Shown here in pieces: positions 17,956 to 26,095 of a DNA stretch of 64,000 nucleotides (within the stretch, counting starts at the first letter, position 1; each line of letters begins with the position of its first letter). The translations under genes were made by a program, and so were the position numbers. The notes under the pieces are model-generated. The model did not search any database. It worked only from the letters and a program-made list of their open reading frames with translations, and had not been told where the DNA came from. The stretch comes from Yoonia maricola (lineage in GTDB: Bacteria; Pseudomonadota; Alphaproteobacteria; Rhodobacterales; Rhodobacteraceae): NCBI RefSeq assembly GCF_002797915.1, contig NZ_PGTY01000002.1, forward strand, positions 713,001 through 777,000, read 5' to 3'.

Positions 17956-19812
17956 ATGCGTGACATAAACACTTCATTCGATTCCTTCCTCGCGGGTGCG
18001 TTTGGGCCGACCGTTCTGATCGATCTGGCCCGTGATCGGATTTTGGCGGCCACGCGCGAGGCGAAAACCCTTTTCGATACCAAAGATTTGGTCGGCGCCA
18101 ACTTTGCGCCTTTGGTCGCTGACGGGATGGCAGACTTGGTCGTTTTCATCGCAGAAGTGCAGCATAGGGGCACGGCGTGGACGCGCCGGGTGACACTGCG
18201 AACGGTCAACGGCGAAGCCTTGGAGGCCGAGGTCACGGGGCGTGCAATCGCCCACGAAGGTCGGCAATTCCTCCTCTTGCACATGCTCGACCTCGCCGGG
18301 TTGGAGCAACATGCGGCAGAGGTTGCGGCCGGTAATCTCTACAGTAGCGGCTTGGTAGAATGGCAGCGCGCGCAGCGGTTTTTTTCTGATTTGGAACGGG
18401 AAAACCAACTGATCCTCAACGCAGCCGGCGAAGGCATCTATGGCGTCAATGCTGATGGCAAGACAACCTTTGTGAACCGGGCCGCACAAGAGATGCTGGG
18501 TTGGACCACCGAAGACTTGTTGGGTCGCGACATTCACACGATGATCCATCACCACCACCTAAACGGCGATCACTACCCGTCCCATGAGTGTCCGATCTAT
18601 CAATCCTTTCGGTATGAAGAAGTGAACCGGGTCGAAAATGAGGTATTCTGGCGCAAGGATGGTAAACCGATCCGCATCGAATATGTTTCCACCCCGATCT
18701 ATGACGGCACCCAGCTTGTCGGCGCTGTGGTGATCTTTCGCGACATCACAGAGCGCCTTGAAGACGAACGCAAATTGCGTGAGGCCATGGATGAGGTCGC
18801 GGCCCTGCGTGATCAGCTGGAAGAAGAAAACGCCTACCTGCAAGAGGCGATCAACATCGAGCGGGCGCATCACGATATCATCGGACGCTCGGACGCAATT
18901 CAAGGCATCATCACGCAGATTGAACTTGTGGGGCCGACCAACACAAGTGTTTTGATCCGCGGCGAAAGCGGCGTTGGCAAGTCGCTTGTCGCCTCTGCCG
19001 TGCATGATGAAAGCAGCCGCAAGCGCCGCCCTATGATCCACTTCAAGGCCGGGGCCGTGAGCCCCGAAAAGATCGAAAGCGAGTTGTTTGGTCAGGTCCG
19101 TGGTGCCTTTGCTGGGGCCTTGAAAGACCGCCCCGGCAAGCTGGAACTCGCTCATGGCGGGACGCTCTTTATTGATGAAGTTGCGGATATTCCCATCGAA
19201 ATCCAAGGGCACCTTTTGGATGCTCTGCAGAACCATGAGGTGATCCGACTGGGTGATGATCGTGCTCGCAGCCTTGATCTACGTGTCATTGCCTCGACCA
19301 GTCGCGATGTTGACCGTGAACTACAGGCCGGGCGCTTGCGGCAAGACCTGATGCTGCACCTCGGGGTCTTCCCGATCCTATGCCCGCCCTTGCGTGATCG
19401 CCCGGAAGACATTCCCATACTCACCGCGCACCTGCTTCGGATCGTGTGCAAACGGCTGGGTCGCAAGGTGCCCGTCGTCACCGAAGGCGCCATGCGCAAG
19501 CTCCAACAGTACCACTGGCCCGGCAACGTACGTGAACTGGCCAACGTGATCGAGCGCGGCGCCATCGTTTCTCAGTCTGACAAGCTGCAAGTCGAGATTC
19601 AAAGTAACGTCACATCGGGCGCTTTGCCAAAATCCACCTTGCTGACCGAGGCAGAGGTCGAGCAATTTCGAAGGACCAACATCCTTGCTTGTATGAAAGA
19701 AGCGGGCGGCCGCGTCTCTGGCGAAAAGGGCGCAGCGGCATTGCTTGGGATCAAGCCTACGACACTTTATTCGAGGTTAAAGAAGTTGGGGCTCAATGAG
19801 GATGATTGGTAA
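17956..19812 (+). CDS. PAS/AAA+ Fis-family transcriptional regulator with altered GAFTGA
   Basis: A 618-residue regulator: an N-terminal PAS-like region, a second PAS at about 150-270 (LILNAAGEGIYGVNADGKT), a coiled coil at about 270-310, an AAA+ domain with Walker A GESGVGKS (336-343) and Walker B GGTLFIDE (401-408), and a C-terminal helix-turn-helix (GIKPTTLYSRLKKLGL). The layout is that of sigma-54 activators, but the sigma-54 contact loop reads GAFAGA (383-388) instead of GAFTGA. By eye alignment, the trans arginine finger (R168 of PspF) is His468, while the other finger (R162) is kept as R462. It is divergent from the cyanate genes and so probably controls them, possibly without sigma-54. 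Confidence 0.88.
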   Translation: MRDINTSFDSFLAGAFGPTVLIDLARDRILAATREAKTLFDTKDLVGANFAPLVADGMADLVVFIAEVQHRGTAWTRRVTLRTVNGEALEAEVTGRAIAHEGRQFLLLHMLDLAGLEQHAAEVAAGNLYSSGLVEWQRAQRFFSDLERENQLILNAAGEGIYGVNADGKTTFVNRAAQEMLGWTTEDLLGRDIHTMIHHHHLNGDHYPSHECPIYQSFRYEEVNRVENEVFWRKDGKPIRIEYVSTPIYDGTQLVGAVVIFRDITERLEDERKLREAMDEVAALRDQLEEENAYLQEAINIERAHHDIIGRSDAIQGIITQIELVGPTNTSVLIRGESGVGKSLVASAVHDESSRKRRPMIHFKAGAVSPEKIESELFGQVRGAFAGALKDRPGKLELAHGGTLFIDEVADIPIEIQGHLLDALQNHEVIRLGDDRARSLDLRVIASTSRDVDRELQAGRLRQDLMLHLGVFPILCPPLRDRPEDIPILTAHLLRIVCKRLGRKVPVVTEGAMRKLQQYHWPGNVRELANVIERGAIVSQSDKLQVEIQSNVTSGALPKSTLLTEAEVEQFRRTNILACMKEAGGRVSGEKGAAALLGIKPTTLYSRLKKLGLNEDDW

Positions 19813-19821
19813 GGACCAAGC

Positions 19822-19837
19822 AAGCCGTTGGCTTTTT
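19822..19837 (+). terminator. Possible small intrinsic terminator after the PAS/AAA+ regulator
   Basis: A five-pair stem AAGCC / GGCTT with a GTT loop runs into a T5 tract, 10 bases after the stop codon at 19812. The stem is short, so termination efficiency is doubtful. The next gene is on the opposite strand, so a terminator is expected here. Confidence 0.4.
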
Positions 19838-19887
19838 CCAGTTGCGCTGTGAATTTTCTGGCCCATCGCGGGTTCAGCGTATCGGGA

Positions 19888-20520
19888 TCAAAGCATTGCC
19901 GCCAACTTTACCGCAGCATGAACGCCGTCGATCAATTTGACAGGTATGTCATCACTTTCATCGACAATGTGCACCATACCGGCGCACCCCAAGACAACGC
20001 TATTGATGTTATCTTCGCGCATTGCCGTTCGGATTTCTGCTTTCACCTGCCGTGTTGCGCTTTCCCGATCATCTTCTAGGGCATGGACCGGCACACCACT
20101 TGCCCTAACGCGTCCAAGGTTCCGGTCCAACCCATAGTTGCTGATATTTGCATTCAGGATCGGGACTGAGACGTCCAAGGTTGTGACGACAGAGAACCGC
20201 TGTCCAAAAAGCGATGCCAAGTGGTAGGCCGCTTGGCCAATGCCAATCACCGGGCAGGATGCCAAACTACGCGCAGCGGAAAGACCCGTGTCGTCAAAGC
20301 AGCCGATGATGATCGCTTTCGCACCCATCTCATCGGCCTTTTTCACCAGTTCCAACAATGGAGGGATCGCGGCGTCCCCATCCGCTTCGCCTTGAATGGC
20401 AGGCGGGCCCTCTGTGGAAGTCCAGCCAAGAACCTGCGCATCCGATAAGGTCTTAAGCGCTATTTCTATCATCGCATCTGTCATCGATGCGGTACTGTTG
20501 GGGTTGATGATCACAATCAT
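19888..20520 (-). CDS. Aspartate/glutamate/hydantoin racemase family protein
   Basis: A 210-residue PLP-independent racemase-fold protein. INPNSTASMTDAM at the N-terminus and two catalytic-type cysteines, in IIGCFDDTGL and VVLGCAGM, match the hydantoin-racemase branch (HyuA-like). The pair of cysteines serves as acid and base in this family. It overlaps the downstream end of the ABC permease by 4 bases and is the last gene of the transporter operon, so it probably acts on the imported compound or a product of it. The substrate cannot be named from sequence. Confidence 0.85.
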   Translation of the reverse strand: MIVIINPNSTASMTDAMIEIALKTLSDAQVLGWTSTEGPPAIQGEADGDAAIPPLLELVKKADEMGAKAIIIGCFDDTGLSAARSLASCPVIGIGQAAYHLASLFGQRFSVVTTLDVSVPILNANISNYGLDRNLGRVRASGVPVHALEDDRESATRQVKAEIRTAMREDNINSVVLGCAGMVHIVDESDDIPVKLIDGVHAAVKLAAML

Positions 20521-21356
20521 ACGTCACCTTTTCCCGCATCAGACCCTTGCTGTGCGCGGCGACGGTTGGTGATTAATACGACGCAAAGAAAGACCCCGAT
20601 GATGATGAGTGAGAACACCGTCGTCAGTGTTCCCAACGCATATAGGACGGGGGACGTCACATTCGTTGTCATCCCGTAGATTTCGAGCGGTAGCGTATTG
20701 TAGCTGCCCGACGTCAAAAGCGTGCGGGCAAACTCGTCGTAACTGAGCGTGAAGCCAAACAAGGCGACACCGATCAACGATGGCGCGATGATTGGCAGCA
20801 CCACATGGCGCAAGGTTTGCCATGGCGTCGCGCCCAGATCGCGGGCGGCTTCTTCGTAACTTTTGTCGAAGCGGTTGAAGACGGCGAACATGATAAGCAG
20901 GCCGAACGGCAGGGTCCAAGTGAGTTGCGATCCGAACCCCGACGTGGACCAATGGACATCGAGGCCGGATTGCGAAAACAGCAAACCAACCCCAAGTGAG
21001 ATCAAGATCGACGGGATCACCAATGACGTGATGATCAAGTAAAACAGGATGTTCGACCCCGGAAACTTGCGCCGAAACGCAAGCCCACCCATCACCGACA
21101 CCACAACAGTGACCACCATGACCATGAGCCCAAGCACAAAGCTGCGCCGGAAACTGCCCCAGATGTCACCGACCGCTTGTTGTTCGAAAAGGTCATAAAA
21201 CCAATAAAGGGACACGCCCCGCATTGGGAACGTGAGGCCACCGCCCTCGCCCTGGAACGACAGGATGCCGATGGTGATCGTTGGTCCGTAAAGGAACAGG
21301 ATGAACAGCCCGAAGAAGGCGCTGAGGACGTAGAAAGACCGAGGGCGCGGCTCCAT
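20517..21356 (-). CDS. ABC transporter permease, spermidine/putrescine (PotC) type
   Basis: A 279-residue inner-membrane permease with about six hydrophobic segments and the EAA loop YEEAARDLGATPWQTLRHVVLP that contacts the ATPase. The family is that of PotC/YdcV transporters for polyamines and related small solutes. It lies one base after the first permease gene and overlaps the racemase gene, so translation is coupled. The substrate is unknown; the racemase neighbour argues for an amino-acid- or hydantoin-like compound rather than a plain polyamine. Confidence 0.9.
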   Translation of the reverse strand: MEPRPRSFYVLSAFFGLFILFLYGPTITIGILSFQGEGGGLTFPMRGVSLYWFYDLFEQQAVGDIWGSFRRSFVLGLMVMVVTVVVSVMGGLAFRRKFPGSNILFYLIITSLVIPSILISLGVGLLFSQSGLDVHWSTSGFGSQLTWTLPFGLLIMFAVFNRFDKSYEEAARDLGATPWQTLRHVVLPIIAPSLIGVALFGFTLSYDEFARTLLTSGSYNTLPLEIYGMTTNVTSPVLYALGTLTTVFSLIIIGVFLCVVLITNRRRAQQGSDAGKGDV

Positions 21357-21357
21357 C

Positions 21358-22221
21358 CTAAAGCTCCTTCCGAATGTCGACGAACCGCAGCAGGATGCCG
21401 ATTGTGATCAACACGGTAAGCAGCAGCACAATCGCGGTGGCAGAGGCACTGGGATATTGCAGCAAAGCGATATCGTTTGAGATGAGACGCCCGACGTTGG
21501 CCGACTGCGATCCGCTCATGAAGCGCACTGTGATGAAATCGCCCATCACAAGCGTGACCACAAAGATCGTGCCGATCATGATGCCGGGCTTGGTTAACGG
21601 GATTATCACGTTCCAGAGGATTTGCGCGCCATTGGCCCCGGCGTCACGGGCGGCCTCGATCAGGGACTTGTCGATACGCATCATCGTGTTGAAGATCGGG
21701 ACGACCATGAACAGCGTGTATAGATGTACGAAAGCAAGGATCACGGCAAAGTCCGAAAACAGCAGCCACTCGATGGGTTCGTCAATAACCCCCCATGACA
21801 TCAGCGTCGAATTAGCGATCCCGTTGCGACCCAAGAATGGAATCCACGAGATCATGCGGATGATGTTGCTGGTCCAGAAGGGGATCGTGCAAAGCAAGAA
21901 AAGTGCGATCTGCCAAGTCAGGGTGCGGATATGGAATGCAAGGTAGTAGGCTACCGTGAACCCAATAACCAACGTGCAAGCCCAGGTGATCAGCGCGTAT
22001 TTGAAGGTGTTGAAAAACACCGTGTAGGTCACCGGTGATCCAAATAGGAATGCGTAATTGTCGAACTCAAACGCTGGAATGATCGAAAATTCGCTAGCCT
22101 GCCAAAAGCTGACGATGACGATCAGGACAATCGGCAGCACCAAGAAAATCAGCAGAACAGCGGCCAATGGCGACACCATAAGCAGGCTGGATATGGCTGG
22201 ATTGGTGCGCAATTTGTTCAT
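21358..22221 (-). CDS. ABC transporter permease, spermidine/putrescine (PotB) type
   Basis: A 287-residue permease with an N-terminal membrane segment (SLLMVSPLAAVLLIFLVLPIVLIVIVSF is its core), five more hydrophobic segments and the EAA loop SLIEAARDAGANGAQILWNVIIPLT. It is the first of two permeases, expected to form a heterodimer with the product of the gene at 20517. It is separated from the binding-protein gene by a hairpin-containing gap of 58 bases. Confidence 0.9.
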   Translation of the reverse strand: MNKLRTNPAISSLLMVSPLAAVLLIFLVLPIVLIVIVSFWQASEFSIIPAFEFDNYAFLFGSPVTYTVFFNTFKYALITWACTLVIGFTVAYYLAFHIRTLTWQIALFLLCTIPFWTSNIIRMISWIPFLGRNGIANSTLMSWGVIDEPIEWLLFSDFAVILAFVHLYTLFMVVPIFNTMMRIDKSLIEAARDAGANGAQILWNVIIPLTKPGIMIGTIFVVTLVMGDFITVRFMSGSQSANVGRLISNDIALLQYPSASATAIVLLLTVLITIGILLRFVDIRKEL

Positions 22222-22244
22222 GGGGATTTCTTAATAATGGGGTT

Positions 22245-22269
22245 GGGTGCGCCACATCGCAGCGCACCC
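22245..22269 (-). promoter_or_regulatory. Intercistronic hairpin after the binding-protein gene
   Basis: A perfect 8-bp inverted repeat, GGGTGCGC at 22245-22252 and GCGCACCC at 22262-22269, with a 9-base loop and no U tract. On the minus-strand transcript it lies between the substrate-binding protein stop and the permease start. GC-rich hairpins in this position often protect the upstream message from 3' decay, so that binding protein is made in excess over permease; that role is inferred. Confidence 0.6.
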
Positions 22270-22279
22270 GGTATCGGTC

Positions 22280-23566
22280 TTAAGCGGCGATAAATTCGTT
22301 CCACTTGCGGACCATGTATTGGTTCTCGTCCATGACAGAGTTCCAGCACACGACCGACCCCATCCGGTCAAGGAAAGACCCACCATCGCGGACTTCGCCC
22401 GCACCGGCCAGCTTGTCGCCGGTTGGGGACAGGATATCGCCTTCGGCGGCTTTGCCTTCGTACCAGAAGCCCCATTCGTCTTCTGACATGAACGCTTTGG
22501 ACGTCTCAGGCACCGCAGAGTAATAGCCCTGACGCATCAGGTAACCGCCGACCCAGCCGGACAGATACCAGTTGATGTATTCATAAGCCGCGTCCAACTC
22601 GATGCCGGACAGCGCAGCAGAGATACCAAGACCGCCACCCCAAGACCGGTAACCTTCTTCCAGCGGCTGGTAGACGCATGGAATGCCTTGGGATTTGACG
22701 GCTGTGATGGCGGGCGACCACATGGACTGGATCACAACTTCGCCCGAGGCCATCAGGTTGACACTTTCATCGAAGGATTTCCAGAAGGCGCGGAACTGGC
22801 CATTCTGCTTGGCCTCTGTGAAAATACCAATCGTCAGATCAATCTCTTCGCGGGTCATGTTGCCTTTGTCTGGGTAGGTGTATTCCCCCATGGATTCCAC
22901 GACCATCGCCATGTCCATGATCCCGATAGAGGAGATATCGAGGATCGATGTTTTGCCTTTAAACTCTGGGTTCAACAGCTCGGACCAGTTGGTGATCGGA
23001 CGCCCGATCAGGTCAGGGCGAATGCCCAGCGTATCAGCGTTGTAGATCGTGGGGATCAGGGTCATCCAACCGGATTCTTCCTGAACGAAATCCGTGCCGT
23101 TTGGACCTGAGGTAAAGCCAACCGTGTGCGGCGCTGTGCCTTGCGCGATTGTGCTTTCAGGTGTTAAAAGACCGCTGCGGAAGGTCCCGGCGATTTTGTC
23201 ATAATTGTCGATTTTTGTGGTGTCCATGGCTTGCAAGTTGCCAGCTGCCCAAACCTTTTTGCAGATGAAGTATTCGATGTCCGCAATGTCAAAGCTGTTG
23301 GGCTGGGTTGCCGCGCGCTGGGTGACGCTGTCGGTATCAAGGGCGGTCATTTCCAGCGTAAAGCCCAGGTCTTCTTTCACCTTCAAGGCTACGTCATTGA
23401 GGTTGGACACCCCTGTGCCAAACTGGCGCAGTGTCACATCTTTGATGTTTTGCGCCCACAGCATGGGTGCGCCAAGCGTGCTGGCACCTGCGGCGATGGC
23501 CGTTGATGCGGCGCCTTTCAAAAGTGTGCGGCGGCTGAGGCTATTTCGTTGTGTGAATTTGGTCAT
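22280..23566 (-). CDS. ABC transporter substrate-binding protein (PotD/extracellular solute-binding type)
   Basis: A 428-residue periplasmic protein with a Tat-like leader (LSRRTLLKGAASTAIAAGAS) and a group-1/PotD solute-binding fold, e.g. KTSILDISSIGIMDMAMVVESMGEYTYP and SGWVGGYLMRQGYYSAVPET. AAGGAG precedes the ATG at 23566. It belongs to the operon with an ATPase, two permeases and the racemase-like gene. The ligand is not evident from sequence; similarity to polyamine-binding proteins is general only. Confidence 0.88.
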   Translation of the reverse strand: MTKFTQRNSLSRRTLLKGAASTAIAAGASTLGAPMLWAQNIKDVTLRQFGTGVSNLNDVALKVKEDLGFTLEMTALDTDSVTQRAATQPNSFDIADIEYFICKKVWAAGNLQAMDTTKIDNYDKIAGTFRSGLLTPESTIAQGTAPHTVGFTSGPNGTDFVQEESGWMTLIPTIYNADTLGIRPDLIGRPITNWSELLNPEFKGKTSILDISSIGIMDMAMVVESMGEYTYPDKGNMTREEIDLTIGIFTEAKQNGQFRAFWKSFDESVNLMASGEVVIQSMWSPAITAVKSQGIPCVYQPLEEGYRSWGGGLGISAALSGIELDAAYEYINWYLSGWVGGYLMRQGYYSAVPETSKAFMSEDEWGFWYEGKAAEGDILSPTGDKLAGAGEVRDGGSFLDRMGSVVCWNSVMDENQYMVRKWNEFIAA

Positions 23567-23611
23567 TTTTATGTCTCCTTGTCGGACAGGTCGCGTGGAA
23601 TGTGCCGCAGT

Positions 23612-24592
23612 TCATGCGGTTAGTTTGTGTTGATCAGAGGCATCCCAGTGCAGACCGATCCGGTCGCCGGGGTGATGCGGGTTGGCAAAGAAGGTAGTGT
23701 CGGGGATCAGGGCCAGAACGTCCTGGTCGCCGGTGATCCGCGCTGACAGTGTCACATGCGTGCCCTGATATTCGACGGCTGTTACGTTGCCCTCGACGGC
23801 GCCTTGTATTGGGTCCGTGACGGAAACCGCATCGGTCCGGATTGCAAAGTAACCGTCAGGCAGGGCGACGACATTATGCCCGCCCATGAACTGCGCGACG
23901 AATTGGGTTTGCGGCGCGTTGAATACGTCACGCGCAGGCCCGGCTTGTTCAATCACAGCGTTGTTCATCACAATGATCTCATCCGCCAAAGCCAACGCTT
24001 CATCTTGGCCGTGGGTGACGTGGATAAAGCTGATGCCGAGTTCCTTTTGCAGCTTGCGCAGTTCCCCCCGCATGCGAATGCGCAGGAACGGATCAAGGGC
24101 CGATAGCGGCTCATCCAGCAGCAAAACCTGTGGGCGGGTGATCAACGCGCGCGCAAGGGCGACGCGCTGCTGTTGTCCACCCGACAATTGATCGGGCAAC
24201 CGGTCGGCAAGGGCTGTTAGATCGACAAGCGCCAGCATTTCATGCGCTTCCGCGTGACGTATCGCGGTCTCCACGCCCTTCATTTTCAGGCTAAAGGCCA
24301 CGTTATCCAGAACGCTGAGATGCGGAAACAGCGCATAACTCTGAAACATCATCGCCGTACCGCGCTGCGCAGGCGGCAGATGCGAGATATCGCGACCATC
24401 CAGAACGATTGAGCCGTCGCTGACGCTTTCATGGCCCGCAATCATCCGCAGCGTCGAAGATTTTCCACAACCAGACGGCCCTAGCAGACAGGTATAACTG
24501 TCGGACTTGAAGCGGTAATTGATGGCGTCAACGGCAACCGTCGCGCCGTAGCGCTTGGTCACTGATACCAATTCTAAATCTTGATTGCTCAC
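23612..24592 (-). CDS. ABC transporter ATP-binding protein (PotA type)
   Basis: An ATPase of about 326 residues: Walker A GPSGCGKSST, signature LSGGQQQRVALARA, Walker B VLLLDEPLSALDPFLR, and a C-terminal TOBE-like regulatory domain (EGNVTAVEYQGTHVTLSARI). It drives the two permeases downstream. The frame is open to 24721, but homology begins at about SNQDLELVSVTKRYG. A GTG at 24592 with GGGG a few bases upstream is the preferred start; a GTG at 24598 is also possible. It is first in the operon and divergent from the GntR gene. Confidence 0.9.
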   Translation of the reverse strand: MSNQDLELVSVTKRYGATVAVDAINYRFKSDSYTCLLGPSGCGKSSTLRMIAGHESVSDGSIVLDGRDISHLPPAQRGTAMMFQSYALFPHLSVLDNVAFSLKMKGVETAIRHAEAHEMLALVDLTALADRLPDQLSGGQQQRVALARALITRPQVLLLDEPLSALDPFLRIRMRGELRKLQKELGISFIHVTHGQDEALALADEIIVMNNAVIEQAGPARDVFNAPQTQFVAQFMGGHNVVALPDGYFAIRTDAVSVTDPIQGAVEGNVTAVEYQGTHVTLSARITGDQDVLALIPDTTFFANPHHPGDRIGLHWDASDQHKLTA

Positions 24593-24735
24593 GCTCACCC
24601 CGTTCGTAGCTGGGACCAGCAGCGCTTTCAGCTTCATCTGACACAATCGTTTTGCGGCTTGCTGATCAGCATTTACTGGCAAAGGCCTGTTTTTTGAGCG
24701 TACTAAAGCGGAAACGATCAAGCATTGCGCACAAT

Positions 24736-24747
24736 ATTGTATACAAT
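24736..24747. promoter_or_regulatory. Perfect palindrome ATTGTATACAAT, likely GntR operator
   Basis: A 12-bp perfect palindrome in the divergent region between the transporter operon (first gene starts at 24592, minus) and the GntR gene (24830, plus). TTGTATACAA-type palindromes are well-known operators of FCD/GntR regulators. Its position suggests autoregulation together with control of the transporter operon. Confidence 0.7.
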
Positions 24748-24829
24748 GTTATGGCATGTTGTCGAATATCTGGACTGGGTTGTGTCTCGAATCCCGGTCT
24801 GTCATCTCGGCTATCAGGAGACCGTCACA

Positions 24830-25537
24830 ATGCAGACCACCGCGAAACCCATGCCGACCAACGCCACCGCCGACACGATAGCCAGTGCCTTATCGCAAGC
24901 CATCCACGAACACCGGTTGGCACCCGGCACCAAGTTGGGCGAAGACGACCTTTCAGACATCTATGGCGTCTCGCGGACCATCGTGCGCACAGCACTCCAA
25001 TCGCTCGCGCATCAACAAATCATCGAGATTAAGCGCAACCGCGGGGCCTTTGTGGCGCAACCTAGCCTCGCCGAGGCGCATGAGGTCTTTGAGGCCCGCG
25101 AATTGCTGGAACCGCGCACAGCCAGAAGTGCCGCGTTGAATGCGACGCCAGACGATGTCGCCCTGCTGAACGATCACATCACGCAAGAACACGCCGCAAT
25201 GGACACCGGTGATCGTGGGCGGGCACTGTTCCTGTCCGGTCAGTTTCACATCGAAATCGCGCGGATCGCACAACAGAAGACCATCGCAGATATGATCAAT
25301 GTCCTGATCGCGCGGTCGTCGCTGATCATCGCGCTCTATTGGCGACGTGAAAGCGCTTTATGCGAAAGCCAAGCGCATCATGCCCTGATCAAGGCGATCG
25401 GCGACAACGATGGCGCGCGTGCAGAAGAGCTGATGCAAAGCCATCTCGTTGATCTTCACTCCGCACTGAATTTAAACGAGTTGCCGGCGGTGGAACACGA
25501 TTTGCGCGCCATGCTTCTGGGGGATGGAAAGCGCTGA
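24830..25537 (+). CDS. GntR family transcriptional regulator (FCD type)
   Basis: A 235-residue regulator. The N-terminal winged helix is LAPGTKLGEDDLSDIYGVSRTIVRTALQSLAHQQIIEIKRNRGAFV; the all-helical FCD effector domain follows from EVFEARELLEPRTAR onward, with His residues (HIEIARIAQQ, HHALIKAIGDND) at the usual metal-binding positions. The start ATG at 24830 has AGGAG at 24816-24820; the frame is open further upstream across the operator without similarity. It is divergent from the PotA-type operon and probably senses its substrate. Confidence 0.9.
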   Translation: MQTTAKPMPTNATADTIASALSQAIHEHRLAPGTKLGEDDLSDIYGVSRTIVRTALQSLAHQQIIEIKRNRGAFVAQPSLAEAHEVFEARELLEPRTARSAALNATPDDVALLNDHITQEHAAMDTGDRGRALFLSGQFHIEIARIAQQKTIADMINVLIARSSLIIALYWRRESALCESQAHHALIKAIGDNDGARAEELMQSHLVDLHSALNLNELPAVEHDLRAMLLGDGKR

Positions 25538-25802
25538 AGTTAACTGGTGACCTTTGCCCCAATTAAATTTGGTGCAAGAGCGAATACGTATGGTCAACGG
25601 CGGAAATGTCAGCCACCCGTGAATACGATCTATATTCGTCGCAGTTCGCATGAATGACCTGTCCTATCGCTGCGCAACGGCGCCAGATTTCTCACTCACG
25701 TACATTCCATACGTCGCACGCGGCGCAGCATTGAATATCAACGGCAGCGTTGGCTACTTCACCGCCGAACGCACATGCAGGGTTAACGTGCGTTAGTCCT
25801 TT
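25538..25802. other. Gene-poor stretch before the integrase relic
   Basis: With the relic and the 138 bases after it, this is part of a stretch of about 560 bases between the GntR gene and the RND permease with no intact gene. Open frames here are short, lack ribosome sites and match no family I know. The sequence reads like decayed accessory DNA. Confidence 0.4.
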
Positions 25803-25957
25803 CGGGCAAAGGGCGCAATGGGGCTGATCCATCGTGAAACGGCAACCTCGGCGCGGTCGAACCTCTACATGGATACACCAAGGTGGACAGCACGATGCGG
25901 TATCTGGGGGCTGAACGTCAAGACGCATTGAGCATCGCGGAGAATATCGACATTTGA
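25803..25957 (+). pseudogene. Relic of a tyrosine recombinase (integrase) C-terminus
   Basis: The plus strand from about 25842 to the stop at 25955-25957 reads GNLGAVEPLHGYTKVDSTMR followed by YLGAERQDALSIAENIDI. This mirrors the C-terminal end of a common alphaproteobacterial site-specific integrase, whose usual text is GNLRAVQLLLGHTKxxSTVRYLG. Just upstream the match continues in another frame (RAKGAMGLIHRET, resembling RRTKATLIYRRT), shifted by one missing base near 25841. The catalytic box is degraded (LHGYTK for LLGHTK) although the tyrosine of RYLG is kept. No intact N-terminal part was found. It is a fragment left by a former mobile element. Confidence 0.7.
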
Positions 25958-26095
25958 ACACAATGCGAACGACTGTATGCAGTTCACCCTTTGAGATCGG
26001 TCATTCATTACGGCCGATTACCTGGCCGCACAGGGCCTTTTTTGCCGGTTTTCGCGTCGCGGCGAATGTCGGCGATGCGTCATACATGAACCAGA

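Noticed and set aside
25692..25961. Minus-strand cysteine-rich open frame of 89 codons
   Set aside because: It is the reverse of the integrase relic; the plus-strand reading matches a known family while this one does not.
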